Shown piece after piece: positions 23,270-32,274 of a DNA stretch of 33,722 bases. The stretch is from Lachnospiraceae bacterium. GTDB lineage: Bacteria; Bacillota; Clostridia; Lachnospirales; Lachnospiraceae. The first letter of the stretch is position 1, and each line of letters starts with the position of its first letter. The notes below the pieces were generated by a model. The model did no database searches. It saw nothing but the letters and a program-made list of their open reading frames with translations, and was not told the origin of the DNA. The position numbers were made by a program, and so were the translations under genes. Location of the stretch: contig SFNX01000009.1 in assembly GCA_004552595.1 (NCBI GenBank), positions 1-33,722 of the forward strand. The letters are read 5' to 3'.

Positions 23270-24661
23270 ATGGCAGATAAGAACATTGGTAAAATAACCC
23301 AGATTATCGGAGCTGTTATAGACGTTAAGTTCACAGAAGGTTCTCTTCCGGAGATTAACGAAGCCGTTACAATTGCAACAAAAGACGGCGGCTCTCTTAC
23401 AGTCGAGGTTGCCCAGCATCTTGGCGATGACACTGTAAGATGCATTGCGATGGGTCCTACAGACGGACTTGTAAGAGGAATGGAAGCAGTAGCTACCGGA
23501 AATCCTATTATGGTTCCTGTAGGAGAAAATACTCTCGGAAGAATCTTTAACGTATTAGGACAGCCTATCGATAATAAAGAGGCTCCAACGGATGTTAAAT
23601 ATTATCCAATTCACAGAAAAGCACCTGCCTTTGAAGAACAGTCAACGGAAGCGGAAATGCTTGAAACAGGTATTAAAGTCGTTGATCTGCTCTGCCCTTA
23701 TCAGAAGGGTGGTAAAATCGGACTTTTCGGTGGTGCCGGTGTAGGAAAGACAGTACTTATTCAGGAGCTTATCAGAAATATTGCTACAGAGCACGGCGGA
23801 TATTCAGTATTTACAGGTGTTGGAGAGAGAACAAGAGAAGGAAATGACCTTTACCATGAAATGCAGGAGTCAGGAGTTATTGACAAGACTACGATGGTAT
23901 TTGGTCAGATGAATGAGCCACCGGGAGCAAGAATGAGAGTAGGTCTTTCAGGACTTACAATGGCTGAGTACTTCAGAGATGAAGGTGGAAAGGACGTACT
24001 TCTTTTCATTGATAATATTTTCAGATTTACTCAGGCAGGTTCTGAAGTTTCAGCTCTTCTCGGACGTGTACCTTCAGCCGTAGGTTATCAGCCTACACTT
24101 CAGACTGAAATGGGTGCGCTTCAGGAGAGAATTACTTCTACAAAGAATGGTTCAATTACATCTGTTCAGGCAGTATATGTACCTGCAGATGACCTGACAG
24201 ACCCGGCTCCGGCTACAACATTCGCACACCTTGATGCAACAACCGTATTATCACGTTCGATAGTTGAGCTTGGTATTTATCCGGCAGTAGATCCTCTTGA
24301 GTCAACATCAAGAATTCTTGACCCTAGAATTGTAGGTGAAGATCATTACAATGTTGCAAGAGGAGTTCAGGAAATACTTCAGAAGTATAAAGAGCTTCAG
24401 GATATTATTGCAATCCTTGGTATGGATGAATTATCTGAGGATGATAAGCTTACAGTATCAAGAGCAAGAAAAGTACAGAGATTCCTTTCACAGCCATTCT
24501 TCGTTGCAGGACAGTTTACCGGATTAGAGGGAAGATATGTTCCGATTTCTGAGACTATCCAGGGATTCAAGGAGATTCTTGAAGGAAAGTATGATGATAT
24601 TCCGGAAAGCTATTTCCTCAATGCAGGAAGTATTGATGACGTTCTTGCAAAATGCAAGTAA
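23270..24661 (+). CDS. atpD: ATP synthase F1 subunit beta
   Basis: The 463-residue catalytic subunit has Walker A GGAGVGKT (154-161, K160), the catalytic region GERTREGNDLYHEM, NEPPGARMRVGL, LLFIDNIFRFTQAGSEVSALLGRVPSAVGYQPT and the DELSEDD element (GMDELSEDDKLTVSRARK). All canonical motifs are intact. GGAG (23260-23263) precedes the ATG. It lies downstream of the two-copy repeat but no terminator or promoter is evident there. Confidence 0.98.
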   Translation: MADKNIGKITQIIGAVIDVKFTEGSLPEINEAVTIATKDGGSLTVEVAQHLGDDTVRCIAMGPTDGLVRGMEAVATGNPIMVPVGENTLGRIFNVLGQPIDNKEAPTDVKYYPIHRKAPAFEEQSTEAEMLETGIKVVDLLCPYQKGGKIGLFGGAGVGKTVLIQELIRNIATEHGGYSVFTGVGERTREGNDLYHEMQESGVIDKTTMVFGQMNEPPGARMRVGLSGLTMAEYFRDEGGKDVLLFIDNIFRFTQAGSEVSALLGRVPSAVGYQPTLQTEMGALQERITSTKNGSITSVQAVYVPADDLTDPAPATTFAHLDATTVLSRSIVELGIYPAVDPLESTSRILDPRIVGEDHYNVARGVQEILQKYKELQDIIAILGMDELSEDDKLTVSRARKVQRFLSQPFFVAGQFTGLEGRYVPISETIQGFKEILEGKYDDIPESYFLNAGSIDDVLAKCK

Positions 24662-24697
24662 GACGCTATTTGCATATCGAATATTTGGAGAATATAA

Positions 24698-25111
24698 ATG
24701 GCATCAGATAATAGTTTTATTGTTAAAATTACTGCTCCCGACAGACTTTTCTACAGTGGTAATGCAGATATGATAGAGCTTACTACTACAGAAGGACAGA
24801 TCGGAGTATATAAAGGTCACATTCCGTTGACCGCTGTGATTGCACCTGGCACGGTCAGAATTTATGAGACAGAAGGTCAGGTTAAGTCAGCTGCGCTGAT
24901 ATCGGGCTTTGTTGAAATCTTACAGGATAAAGTGGAAATTCTTGCAGAGGATATTCTGTGGCCTGATGAAATCGACGTTAAAAGAGCTGAAGAGGCCAGA
25001 ATCAGGGCAGAAAGACGAATTGCAGAAAAAGCTACGGATACTAATCTCGCAAGAGCAGAACTTGCTCTTAAGAAAGCTGTCGTAAGAATTGAGACCGTCA
25101 AGGGCGAGTAA
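24698..25111 (+). CDS. atpC: ATP synthase F1 subunit epsilon
   Basis: The 137-residue protein has the N-terminal beta-sandwich (KITAPDRLFYSGNADMIELTT) and a two-helix C-terminal domain (about 90-137). It acts as a rotor subunit and ATPase inhibitor. Length is typical. GGAG precedes the ATG. It is the last gene of the operon; no obvious intrinsic terminator follows before the chemoreceptor, so transcription may run on. Confidence 0.94.
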   Translation: MASDNSFIVKITAPDRLFYSGNADMIELTTTEGQIGVYKGHIPLTAVIAPGTVRIYETEGQVKSAALISGFVEILQDKVEILAEDILWPDEIDVKRAEEARIRAERRIAEKATDTNLARAELALKKAVVRIETVKGE

Positions 25112-25171
25112 TAACTTAATAAAAGGCTAAGGGTAACCGAAGTTTTTTGTAGTTATTTAGGAGGGAAAGGT

Positions 25172-26914
25172 ATGGCGAAAGAAGGAAGAGTGAAGTCGAA
25201 GAAGAAATTAGGGATGCAGACTTGTTTTATCTTATGCAGTCTGGTTCCGCTTATTTGCGGAATGATTATTCTTAGCGTGATTTCCTACAACAAAATGAAG
25301 TCAGAAATGACAAATCTTATGGAAGAAAAGCTCTCAGCAACATGTTCATTGCTTGAGCAGTATTATGGGTGTGATTACACAGAATGGTGTGATACTTTAG
25401 GTTTATCATTATACGGAACTGATGAAGAGTGGAAGAATGTTCCAAATTACCTTCCATCAGATACAGAAATGATTGATTCTGTAGTGGATGAAGGAATTGA
25501 AATGACCGTATTTAAGGGGAATAAGAGATTCTTATCATCTCTTAGGACAGAAAGTGGAGAGAGAGTATACGGTACAGAAGCAGATCCTCAGATATATGCT
25601 AATGTTATGAAAGGCAATACTCACATTGCATCAAACGTAGTAATCAACGGTAAAGAATACATGGTATGCTATAAGCCGCTTAGAAATATCGACGGAAAAG
25701 ACGAAATAGTCGGTATGGTATTCGCGGGTATTCTTGAAGAGGATTTTGTAACAGCATGCAGAACTCTTCTTCTTGTAATTCTTTCAGTATTAATAGTATG
25801 TATTGCTATATTTGCAGTCATTGCTATTTTCATTGCAAGAAAAGTATCAGAACCTCTCAATAAAGTAGTAGAAGTTACAAAAGAATTATCAGAAGGTGAC
25901 CTTAATTCAGATACAAATATTGAGTCATTCCTTAAAGAGACTACTGTACTTATTGATTCGGTTAAGCTTTTGCAGGCTAACCTCTATGAAATAGTTTCAA
26001 ATATCAGAACGACTTCAGGTACATTGTCTACAAACGTTAACGAAACAAACGGACTTTGTAATTCATCGGATGACGGTGCTAAACAGATCACAGGTGCGGT
26101 TGATGAGCTTGCAAGGGCTACACAGTCAATGGCAGAAAATGTTCAGAACTTAGCAATGAATATGGGTGACATTGCAACATCTGTTGATGAGATTAATCAG
26201 GCAACTGAGGAACTTAAGTCAACAACATCAGTTATTGAAAAAGTATCAAACGAAGCCAAGAAGGATATTGTATCAGTTGCTGAATCAGCACATACTTCTG
26301 TTGAAGCGGTTAACAATATTAATGAGCATATGACAGAGCTTTCAAATGCCCTTGATGAGATTAACCAGGCAACTGAGCTTATTGCCAATATTTCAAGCCA
26401 GACAGCACTTCTTTCTCTTAATGCATCAATTGAAGCTGCAAGAGCAGGAGAAGCAGGCAGAGGCTTTGCAGTAGTAGCATCTGAAATTTCAAAATTAGCA
26501 GAGCAGTCAGATGCCGGAACTAAGCAGATTGATGGAGTTACAAGACGTGTCCTTGAATTGTCAGAGCAGTCAATGAAGCTTACAAGAGAGATTACAGATA
26601 TAATTAAGGATGAGCAGAGTAAGGTTGAGGCTACAGAGGAAAGCTTCTTAAAGCTTAAGGAACAGATTGATATTTCGCTTGACCAGATTAATACAATTTC
26701 TGAAGACATCGTTGTTCTTAATGATGCAAAAGAGCAGGCAAACGCAGCTGTTTCAGACCTCTCAGCAATCTCAGAACAAAATGCCGCTTCTAACGAAGAG
26801 GTTACGGCTTCTGTTTCAGGCCTTGCCGCAAATATCGGTGATATTGCCGGAAGAAGTAATGATATGGCAGCGATGTCAGAAAAGCTTATTGATGTAATAA
26901 AGGCATTTAAGTAA
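25172..26914 (+). CDS. Methyl-accepting chemotaxis protein (Cache sensor)
   Basis: This 580-residue receptor has a cytoplasmic start, membrane helix 1 (about residues 14-34), an external single-Cache-like ligand domain (about 40-190, including the conserved FKGNKRFLSSLRT and VINGKEYMVCYKPL), membrane helix 2 (about 196-220), a HAMP linker, and a long signalling coiled coil. The kinase-binding tip LLSLNASIEAARAGEAGRGF is intact. It binds an unknown small ligand and signals through CheA/CheW. The ATG follows GGAGGGAAAGG. The N-terminal half is not similar to receptors with known ligands, so the ligand cannot be inferred. Confidence 0.93.
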   Translation: MAKEGRVKSKKKLGMQTCFILCSLVPLICGMIILSVISYNKMKSEMTNLMEEKLSATCSLLEQYYGCDYTEWCDTLGLSLYGTDEEWKNVPNYLPSDTEMIDSVVDEGIEMTVFKGNKRFLSSLRTESGERVYGTEADPQIYANVMKGNTHIASNVVINGKEYMVCYKPLRNIDGKDEIVGMVFAGILEEDFVTACRTLLLVILSVLIVCIAIFAVIAIFIARKVSEPLNKVVEVTKELSEGDLNSDTNIESFLKETTVLIDSVKLLQANLYEIVSNIRTTSGTLSTNVNETNGLCNSSDDGAKQITGAVDELARATQSMAENVQNLAMNMGDIATSVDEINQATEELKSTTSVIEKVSNEAKKDIVSVAESAHTSVEAVNNINEHMTELSNALDEINQATELIANISSQTALLSLNASIEAARAGEAGRGFAVVASEISKLAEQSDAGTKQIDGVTRRVLELSEQSMKLTREITDIIKDEQSKVEATEESFLKLKEQIDISLDQINTISEDIVVLNDAKEQANAAVSDLSAISEQNAASNEEVTASVSGLAANIGDIAGRSNDMAAMSEKLIDVIKAFK

Positions 26915-26925
26915 AACTTATTTTA

Positions 26926-26958
26926 AGGACCACGGGTTTTTCTGTGGTCCTTTTTTTA
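26926..26958 (+). terminator. Terminator after the chemoreceptor
   Basis: AGGACCAC (26926-26933) pairs with GTGGTCCT (26944-26951) across a ten-base loop and is followed by a T run. Confidence 0.92.
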
Positions 26959-26981
26959 AACCGGAGATAATAAAAAATTAC

Positions 26982-27746
26982 GTGTCGAATATGATGGAAC
27001 TTGTGTTAAAAGCAGTTATTTCAATTATTGTTGCATTGTATTACATATTGCGATTTAAGAAATATATTGAGAACAGAAAAAACAACAACATTACAGGTGA
27101 TGTGCTGTTTCGCTGGGACAGTATATCAATAATCGACAAATATCATCTAAGAGAGAGGATATTTGGCGGCAGCAGGTTAAGAATCAAGAAAGACGCGAAA
27201 AGGCGCGAAATAAAATATTATGTAGTAGCATTTATTCCTGCTTTAGTTTTCGTAGTGTTCTCGCTGATGCCCGAAAATATATTGTTAAGTATTTCGTTAT
27301 CAGTAAATACACTGTTAATCGTAAAGCTCTTATTTGACGCAATTGAAAGTAATTCAAGAAGCATTCGCTGTGTTATGGATGAGCTGCTTATTATAATTGC
27401 GGCCTTTTTATATGTTCTTTCCATAATAAAGCCGTCATCCATTAATGATATTAAAGATAGTATAGCCGCATTTGATATTGGTGTTGACAAATTTGCATTC
27501 GGATTTATTGCGATTGTTTCGTGTGTTGTAATCGTGGCGGTGTTAATTTTTTCTATAATAAAGAAAAGAAAAAGGAGCGCGTTCATATGTGTTACGGTAA
27601 TAATAGCTACGGTTATTTCGACTTCTTATAGCGAAAGTGAAAACACTCTGCTTATGTGTTATGCGGGATTTACGTTTCTTTCATTTATTGTGATGCAGAG
27701 CATTTACAATGTGAGGGCACTTAAGAAGATTACGTTCATAAATTAG
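26982..27746 (+). CDS. Hypothetical multi-pass membrane protein
   Basis: I do not recognise this 254-residue protein. It has about seven hydrophobic segments (near residues 5-25, 78-95, 98-117, 130-148, 170-192, 199-213 and 222-242), a basic N-terminal loop (about 26-74) and a basic stretch KKRKRS. No cysteine or catalytic motif stands out. It is isolated between a terminator and a phosphatase gene and has no neighbours that suggest a function. Its likely start is GTG 26982, with GGAG at 26963-26966, although the 15-base spacing is long; ATG 26991 or 26994 are alternatives. Confidence 0.7.
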   Translation: MSNMMELVLKAVISIIVALYYILRFKKYIENRKNNNITGDVLFRWDSISIIDKYHLRERIFGGSRLRIKKDAKRREIKYYVVAFIPALVFVVFSLMPENILLSISLSVNTLLIVKLLFDAIESNSRSIRCVMDELLIIIAAFLYVLSIIKPSSINDIKDSIAAFDIGVDKFAFGFIAIVSCVVIVAVLIFSIIKKRKRSAFICVTVIIATVISTSYSESENTLLMCYAGFTFLSFIVMQSIYNVRALKKITFIN

Positions 27747-27791
27747 TAAGATGGTACGGTTTTAAATGAAGTATAATTATGAGAGGATATT

Positions 27792-28577
27792 ATGAGAATT
27801 ATTTTTGTTAGGCATGCCGAGCCTGATTATTCGGACGATTCATTAACTGAAAAGGGTAAAAGAGAGGCGTTGCTTTTAGCTGAGAGGGCAAAGGAATGGA
27901 ATGTTAAGGACATTTACGTTTCGCCTTTTGGAAGAGCTAAAGAAACGGCTGAGCCAATTGTAAAGGCACTTAATATTAAGCCTGTGACACTTCCGTGGCT
28001 GCGCGAATACTCGTACAGAGTCACAAATCCCGTGCATGGAAACAAAACAGTCCCGTGGGATTTTATTCCGACTCAGGTTTACGAAGATGAGAAGATGATT
28101 TCGCAAAATGACTGGGTGGACGCCGGTCCAAATGCTTCAAATGAAGAGGTTAAAACGAATTATCCGGTAGTGATAAAAGGGCTTGATGAGCTTATTGAAA
28201 ATTACGGAATTAAGCGAGTCTGTAACCATTATGAGCGAATTGACGGCAGAAAGCGAAATATCATCAGCACGGTAAAGAATATGAAATTTGCTTCGGCAGA
28301 CGATTTGCCGGTTGATGATTCAGAGCCGACGATAGTGATTGTATGCCACTTTGGCATAATTTGCCTTATGCTTTCGAGGTTAATTAATATTCCGTTTGAG
28401 CTTTTAACTCACGGCTTCATTTTGCCAACAAGCTCTGTTACAATAGTAAATACGGAGGAACGCTGGGATAAAGAGGTGTCATTCAGAGTTCAGGCTATGG
28501 GCGACTGTACGCACCTTCATGCAAAAAAAGAACCTATCTCAAATGCGGGTTCCTTTGCAAGGCTTTTTCAGCAATAA
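27792..28577 (+). CDS. Histidine phosphatase superfamily protein
   Basis: The 261-residue protein has the phosphoglycerate-mutase-like catalytic motif FVRHAEPDYS with the nucleophile H9, and the typical SPFGRAKETAEP and VCHFGIICLML (second catalytic histidine). The middle region contains YRVTNPVHGNKTVPWDF, which is not typical of gpmA-type mutase, so a phosphatase is more likely. The substrate is unknown. The ATG follows GAGAGGA (27780-27786). Confidence 0.85.
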   Translation: MRIIFVRHAEPDYSDDSLTEKGKREALLLAERAKEWNVKDIYVSPFGRAKETAEPIVKALNIKPVTLPWLREYSYRVTNPVHGNKTVPWDFIPTQVYEDEKMISQNDWVDAGPNASNEEVKTNYPVVIKGLDELIENYGIKRVCNHYERIDGRKRNIISTVKNMKFASADDLPVDDSEPTIVIVCHFGIICLMLSRLINIPFELLTHGFILPTSSVTIVNTEERWDKEVSFRVQAMGDCTHLHAKKEPISNAGSFARLFQQ

Positions 28578-28637
28578 ATACAAATTAATCAGGAAGGAGA
28601 AGTAATCTGCTTATTAACCGGGTTACACCAGCATAAT

Positions 28638-29513
28638 ATGAAGAAAATAATAGTTACCGGAGCTAACGGCCAGCTTGGAAGAGCAATTAATGGGATATAT
28701 AAAGGAAGTGCGGAATTTGAGCTTGTCAACACTGACTTTAATGTTGAAGGAATAAGAAATCTTGATATTACAAATCTTGAAGATGTAATAAGCTTATTTG
28801 AGGAAGTAAAGCCATATGCAGTAATCAATTGTGCGGCTCACACAGCAGTTGACCTTTGCGAGGTTCAAAAGGATGCTGCATATAAGATTAATGCAATCGG
28901 ACCACGAAATTTAAGTATAGCAGCTACGAAAACAGGAGCGAAACTCATGCATATTTCTACGGATTATGTATTTAAGGGCGATGAACCGCTTCCCAGAACC
29001 GAATTTGATCAGACAAATCCAAAGGCTATGTACGGAATTACAAAGCTTCACGGCGAAAACTTCGTTAAGCAGTTTGCCAAGGACTGGTTTATTATTAGAA
29101 CAGCGTGGCTTTACGGAGACGGCAAGAACTTTGTTAAGACGATGTTAAGACTATCTGAAACACATGATGAGATTACGGTAGTTGATGATCAGATTGGTTC
29201 GCCTACATCGGCTTTAGAGCTTGCGAAAGCAATTAAGTATTTGATTCCGACTGAGAAGTATGGATTGTATCATGGCACATGCGAAGGACAGTGCAGCTGG
29301 GCTGATTTTACCAAGGAAATTTTCAGACTTGCAGGCAAAGACACAAAGGTTATTCCTGTGACAAGTGCTAAGTATAAAGAAATGAATCCAAATTCTGCTG
29401 ACAGACCTGCATATTCTGTTTTGGAAAATTATATGTTCAAATTGACAACCGATTTTATGTTTGCAGACTGGAGAGATGCAATAGCAGAATATATGAAAAA
29501 CGTTACAATGTAA
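28638..29513 (+). CDS. rfbD: dTDP-4-dehydrorhamnose reductase (RfbD-like)
   Basis: The 291-residue protein is a short-chain dehydrogenase of the RfbD/RmlD family. It has the NADP-binding loop TGANGQLGRAI, the motif HISTDYVFKGDEP, the YxxxK pair in YGITKLHGE, and the late GLYHGTCEGQCSWADFTKEI. It catalyses the last step of dTDP-L-rhamnose synthesis, but no rfbA, B or C gene is present, so a related reduction is possible. The Shine-Dalgarno AGGAAGGAGA (28591-28600) is about 38 bases before ATG, unusually far. The next terminator is at 29539. Confidence 0.85.
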   Translation: MKKIIVTGANGQLGRAINGIYKGSAEFELVNTDFNVEGIRNLDITNLEDVISLFEEVKPYAVINCAAHTAVDLCEVQKDAAYKINAIGPRNLSIAATKTGAKLMHISTDYVFKGDEPLPRTEFDQTNPKAMYGITKLHGENFVKQFAKDWFIIRTAWLYGDGKNFVKTMLRLSETHDEITVVDDQIGSPTSALELAKAIKYLIPTEKYGLYHGTCEGQCSWADFTKEIFRLAGKDTKVIPVTSAKYKEMNPNSADRPAYSVLENYMFKLTTDFMFADWRDAIAEYMKNVTM

Positions 29514-29538
29514 CCTGATTTCACGTTAATATTTTAAC

Positions 29539-29572
29539 AAATACCACCTTGTTTTCGGGGTGGTATTTTTGT
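29539..29572 (+). terminator. Terminator after rfbD
   Basis: AAATACCACC (29539-29548) pairs with GGTGGTATTT (29559-29568) across a ten-base loop and is followed by a T-rich stretch. Confidence 0.88.
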
Positions 29573-29642
29573 TTTAAGTAAACGATTAAGAAAAAACCCC
29601 CTTTTTTAATACGTTTTTACCTATTTACAGAGTGCCTTTTAG

Positions 29643-29775
29643 TGCAATTTTGATAAAAATTGCAATAATATATAAAAAAAATAATAAAAAGTGTTGCAAA
29701 ATAAAAAAAATATTGGTAATATTCTCTTACGATAACGTTTAAGTAATGTTTGCGAAAATATTAAGTAACATTACT
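29643..29775 (+). promoter_or_regulatory. Promoter and palindromes before the solute-binding protein gene
   Basis: The promoter is TTGCAA (29694-29699), a 17-base spacer and TAATAT (29717-29722), with a TG-G extension of the -10 box; start near 29729. Upstream lies a perfect palindrome TGCAATTTT-GATA-AAAATTGCA (29643-29664). After the start site is AACGTT (29734-29739) and a 9-base inverted repeat AGTAATGTT / AACATTACT (29742-29750 with 29767-29775) in the leader. The leader hairpin may stabilise the mRNA or regulate translation; the palindromes may be operators. Confidence 0.6.
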
Positions 29776-29797
29776 GAAGAAATTAAGGAGGAAAAAA

Positions 29798-31231
29798 ATG
29801 AAAAAGAAAGTTATTAGCGCACTTCTTAGTGTAGCAATGGTAGCAACTCTTTTAGTTGGTTGTGGACAGTCAGCAGCTCCTGCTGAAGAGGCTCCAGCAG
29901 CAACAGAAGAAACAGCAGAAGAAGCTCCGGCAGCAGAGGAAGAGGCTCCAGCAGCTGAAGAAGCAACAGAGGAAGCAGCTCCTGCAGCAGAAGAAGGAAA
30001 GGTTCTCAACATCAGATGTTGGAATGAAGAGTTTAAGTCACGTCTCACAGATCACTATCCAGGATATGAAGAAGTTGACGCAACTCATGGTAAGATTGGT
30101 GATGTAGATGTTGTTTGGAACATCACACCTTCAGATGACAACGCTTATCAGAACGCTCTTGATGCAGCTCTTCTTGAGCAGGAAACAGCAGCAGCTGATG
30201 ACAAGATTGACTTATTCTTAGTAGAAGCTGACTACGCTCTTAAGTATGTAGACACAGATTACACAATGGCAGTTAAGGATCTTGGTATCACAGATGATGA
30301 GCTTTCAAAGCAGTATCAGTACACAAAGGATATCGTTACAGATTCTAACGGAGTTCTTAAGGGTGTTTCATGGCAGGGATGTCCAGCTATCCTCTTCTAC
30401 AACAGAGAAGCAGCTAAGGAAATCTTTGGTTCAGACGACGCTGAGACAGTTCAGGCTAAGGTTGCTGATTGGGATACATTCACAGCTACAGCTGAAGAAG
30501 TTAAGGCAGCTGGTTACAACATGACAGCTACAGTTAACGACACATACAGAGTATATTCTAACAACGTTTCTACACCATGGGTAGTTGATGGTAAGATCGT
30601 AGTAGATGACAACCTCAAGGCTTGGGTTGACAACTCTAAGAAGATGGTAGACGCTAAGCAGACAACAACAGAAGAGCTTTGGTCAGATGCTTGGTCAGCA
30701 GGTTTCTATCCAGAAGGAAAGGTATTCTGCTACTTTGGACCAGCTTGGCTCATCAACTTCTGTATGGCAGCTGATGTAGACGGATCAATCGCTAACCAGG
30801 GTGGTTGGGGCGCTACAGTTGGACCACAGGGATTCTACTGGGGTGGAACATGGATCTGCGGTGCTACAGGAACAGATAACCCATCACTTGTTGCAGATAT
30901 CATGAGACAGATGACATGTAATGAAGAGCTTATGATCGACATCGTTAAGGCTGATGACGACTTCGTTAACAACCAGCCGGCAATGGAGAAGATGGCTTCA
31001 GATGCTTCATACCAGTCAAAGGTTCTTGGCGGAATCAACCCACTTGGTCTTTACGCAGAAGGTGCTAAAAAGATTGACCTTTCAAACCTTTCACCTTACG
31101 ATCAGGGATGTAACGAAGAGTTCCAGAACGCTATGAAGAACTACTTCGATGGCAATGCTAAGACATATGAGGAAGCTCTTGAAATGTTCTACAAGGCAGT
31201 TGAAGAGAAGTACCCAGAACTTTCACACTAA
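29798..31231 (+). CDS. Extracellular solute-binding lipoprotein of carbohydrate ABC importer
   Basis: The 477-residue protein has a lipoprotein signal with lipobox LLVGC (C22), then an Ala/Glu/Pro-rich flexible tether (about residues 23-66), then the solute-binding domain starting VLNIRCWNEEF. It is a family-1-type sugar binder by context and by the general layout (WQGCPAILFYNREAAKEIFG, GGWGATVGPQGFYWGGTWIC). The ligand cannot be read from the sequence. The codon bias suggests high expression, as usual for binding proteins. AAGGAGG (29786-29792) precedes the ATG. The terminator-like hairpin at 31268 separates it from the two permeases. Confidence 0.9.
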   Translation: MKKKVISALLSVAMVATLLVGCGQSAAPAEEAPAATEETAEEAPAAEEEAPAAEEATEEAAPAAEEGKVLNIRCWNEEFKSRLTDHYPGYEEVDATHGKIGDVDVVWNITPSDDNAYQNALDAALLEQETAAADDKIDLFLVEADYALKYVDTDYTMAVKDLGITDDELSKQYQYTKDIVTDSNGVLKGVSWQGCPAILFYNREAAKEIFGSDDAETVQAKVADWDTFTATAEEVKAAGYNMTATVNDTYRVYSNNVSTPWVVDGKIVVDDNLKAWVDNSKKMVDAKQTTTEELWSDAWSAGFYPEGKVFCYFGPAWLINFCMAADVDGSIANQGGWGATVGPQGFYWGGTWICGATGTDNPSLVADIMRQMTCNEELMIDIVKADDDFVNNQPAMEKMASDASYQSKVLGGINPLGLYAEGAKKIDLSNLSPYDQGCNEEFQNAMKNYFDGNAKTYEEALEMFYKAVEEKYPELSH

Positions 31232-31267
31232 TTTGAATAGTTAACATTAGTATATTGCAAATAAGTG

Positions 31268-31301
31268 GCCTGTCTGTCCTTTAGACAGACAGGCTATTTT
31301 T
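31268..31301 (+). terminator. Attenuator or terminator between binding protein and permeases
   Basis: GCCTGTCTGTC (31268-31278) pairs perfectly with GACAGACAGGC (31284-31294) across a five-base loop, followed by TATTTTT. It likely gives more binding protein mRNA than permease mRNA. Confidence 0.85.
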
Positions 31302-31346
31302 AACAAAAAAGACAAATTCTTTATGTATCTTAACGGGGGCAATTCT

Positions 31347-32261
31347 ATGGCAGAAAAGAAAAAAAGTAAAACTGTCAGCTATAACAAATGGGGATACATT
31401 TTCTTAATTCCATTTATTGTAGTATTTACGGTTTTCCAGTTGATTCCTTTAATAACAACTATATATAACAGTTTCTTTGAAAACTATATGTCAGGTCTTA
31501 AGCAGATTGGACCTAACTTCGTTGGACTTGAAAATTTCAAAACCATTATTCAGAATGGTGATTTGATTACATATGCTTCAAATACAGCAATCATGTGGGT
31601 TATGGGATTTGTACCACAGATTATTGTATCACTTGTATTGGCTGCATGGTTCTCTGATCATACACTTAAGCTTAAATGTCAGAGATTCTTTAAGACAGTT
31701 ATTTACTTACCAAACCTTATCATGGCTTCGGCTTTTGCAATGTTATTCTTCACATTGTTCTCTGTAAACGGACCGGTTAACTCAGTACTTATCCAGATGG
31801 GAATTCTTAAGGAGCCATTCGTATTCCTTGGCAATATCACTGCAGCAAGAACATTAGTAGCATTCATGAACTTCGTAATGTGGTTTGGTAACACTACTAT
31901 TCTTCTTATGGCAGGCATGATGGGTATTGATACTTCTCTTTATGAAGCAGCAGAAGTTGACGGTGCTACATCAACACAGAGATTCTTTAAGATTACTCTT
32001 CCACTTTTAAGACCAATTTTAGTGTATGTTATGATTACATCACTTATCGGTGGTATCCAGATGTTCGATGTACCACAGATCTTGACAAATGCAACAGGTG
32101 ATCCTATGAGAAAGACACTTACACTTATCATGTATTTGAACAAGCATCTTTTCTCTAAGAACTACGGTCTTGGTGGTGCGTTATCAGTTGTACTTCTCGT
32201 TATCACAGCTATCCTTTCAGTAGTTGTATTCAAGGTAATGGGATACGATAAAGAAGATTAG
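31347..32261 (+). CDS. Sugar ABC transporter permease (MalF/UgpA type)
   Basis: The 304-residue inner-membrane protein has six membrane helices, beginning with YIFLIPFIVVFTVFQLIPL, and the EAA-loop motif EAAEVDGATSTQRFFKITLP, which docks to the ATPase. The start is ATG 31347, with GGGGGC (31335-31340) upstream; ATG 31323 lies in frame but has no ribosome site. It forms a heterodimer with the next permease. No ATPase gene is next to it, so a shared MsmX/MsiK-type ATPase encoded elsewhere is likely. Confidence 0.93.
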   Translation: MAEKKKSKTVSYNKWGYIFLIPFIVVFTVFQLIPLITTIYNSFFENYMSGLKQIGPNFVGLENFKTIIQNGDLITYASNTAIMWVMGFVPQIIVSLVLAAWFSDHTLKLKCQRFFKTVIYLPNLIMASAFAMLFFTLFSVNGPVNSVLIQMGILKEPFVFLGNITAARTLVAFMNFVMWFGNTTILLMAGMMGIDTSLYEAAEVDGATSTQRFFKITLPLLRPILVYVMITSLIGGIQMFDVPQILTNATGDPMRKTLTLIMYLNKHLFSKNYGLGGALSVVLLVITAILSVVVFKVMGYDKED

Positions 32262-32274
32262 GAGGTGAATATTC

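Noticed and set aside
25112..25171. Terminator between atpC and the chemoreceptor
   Set aside because: A T run is present, but no convincing stem precedes it.
29591..29607. AAAAAACCCCCTTTTTT as an intrinsic terminator
   Set aside because: The stem would be six A-T pairs only. The stronger terminator of rfbD at 29539 already precedes it, so the sequence is more likely incidental or regulatory.
29734..29739. CcpA cre site over AACGTT
   Set aside because: Only the central six bases match; the flanks do not follow the cre consensus. Kept only as a weak LacI-type possibility.
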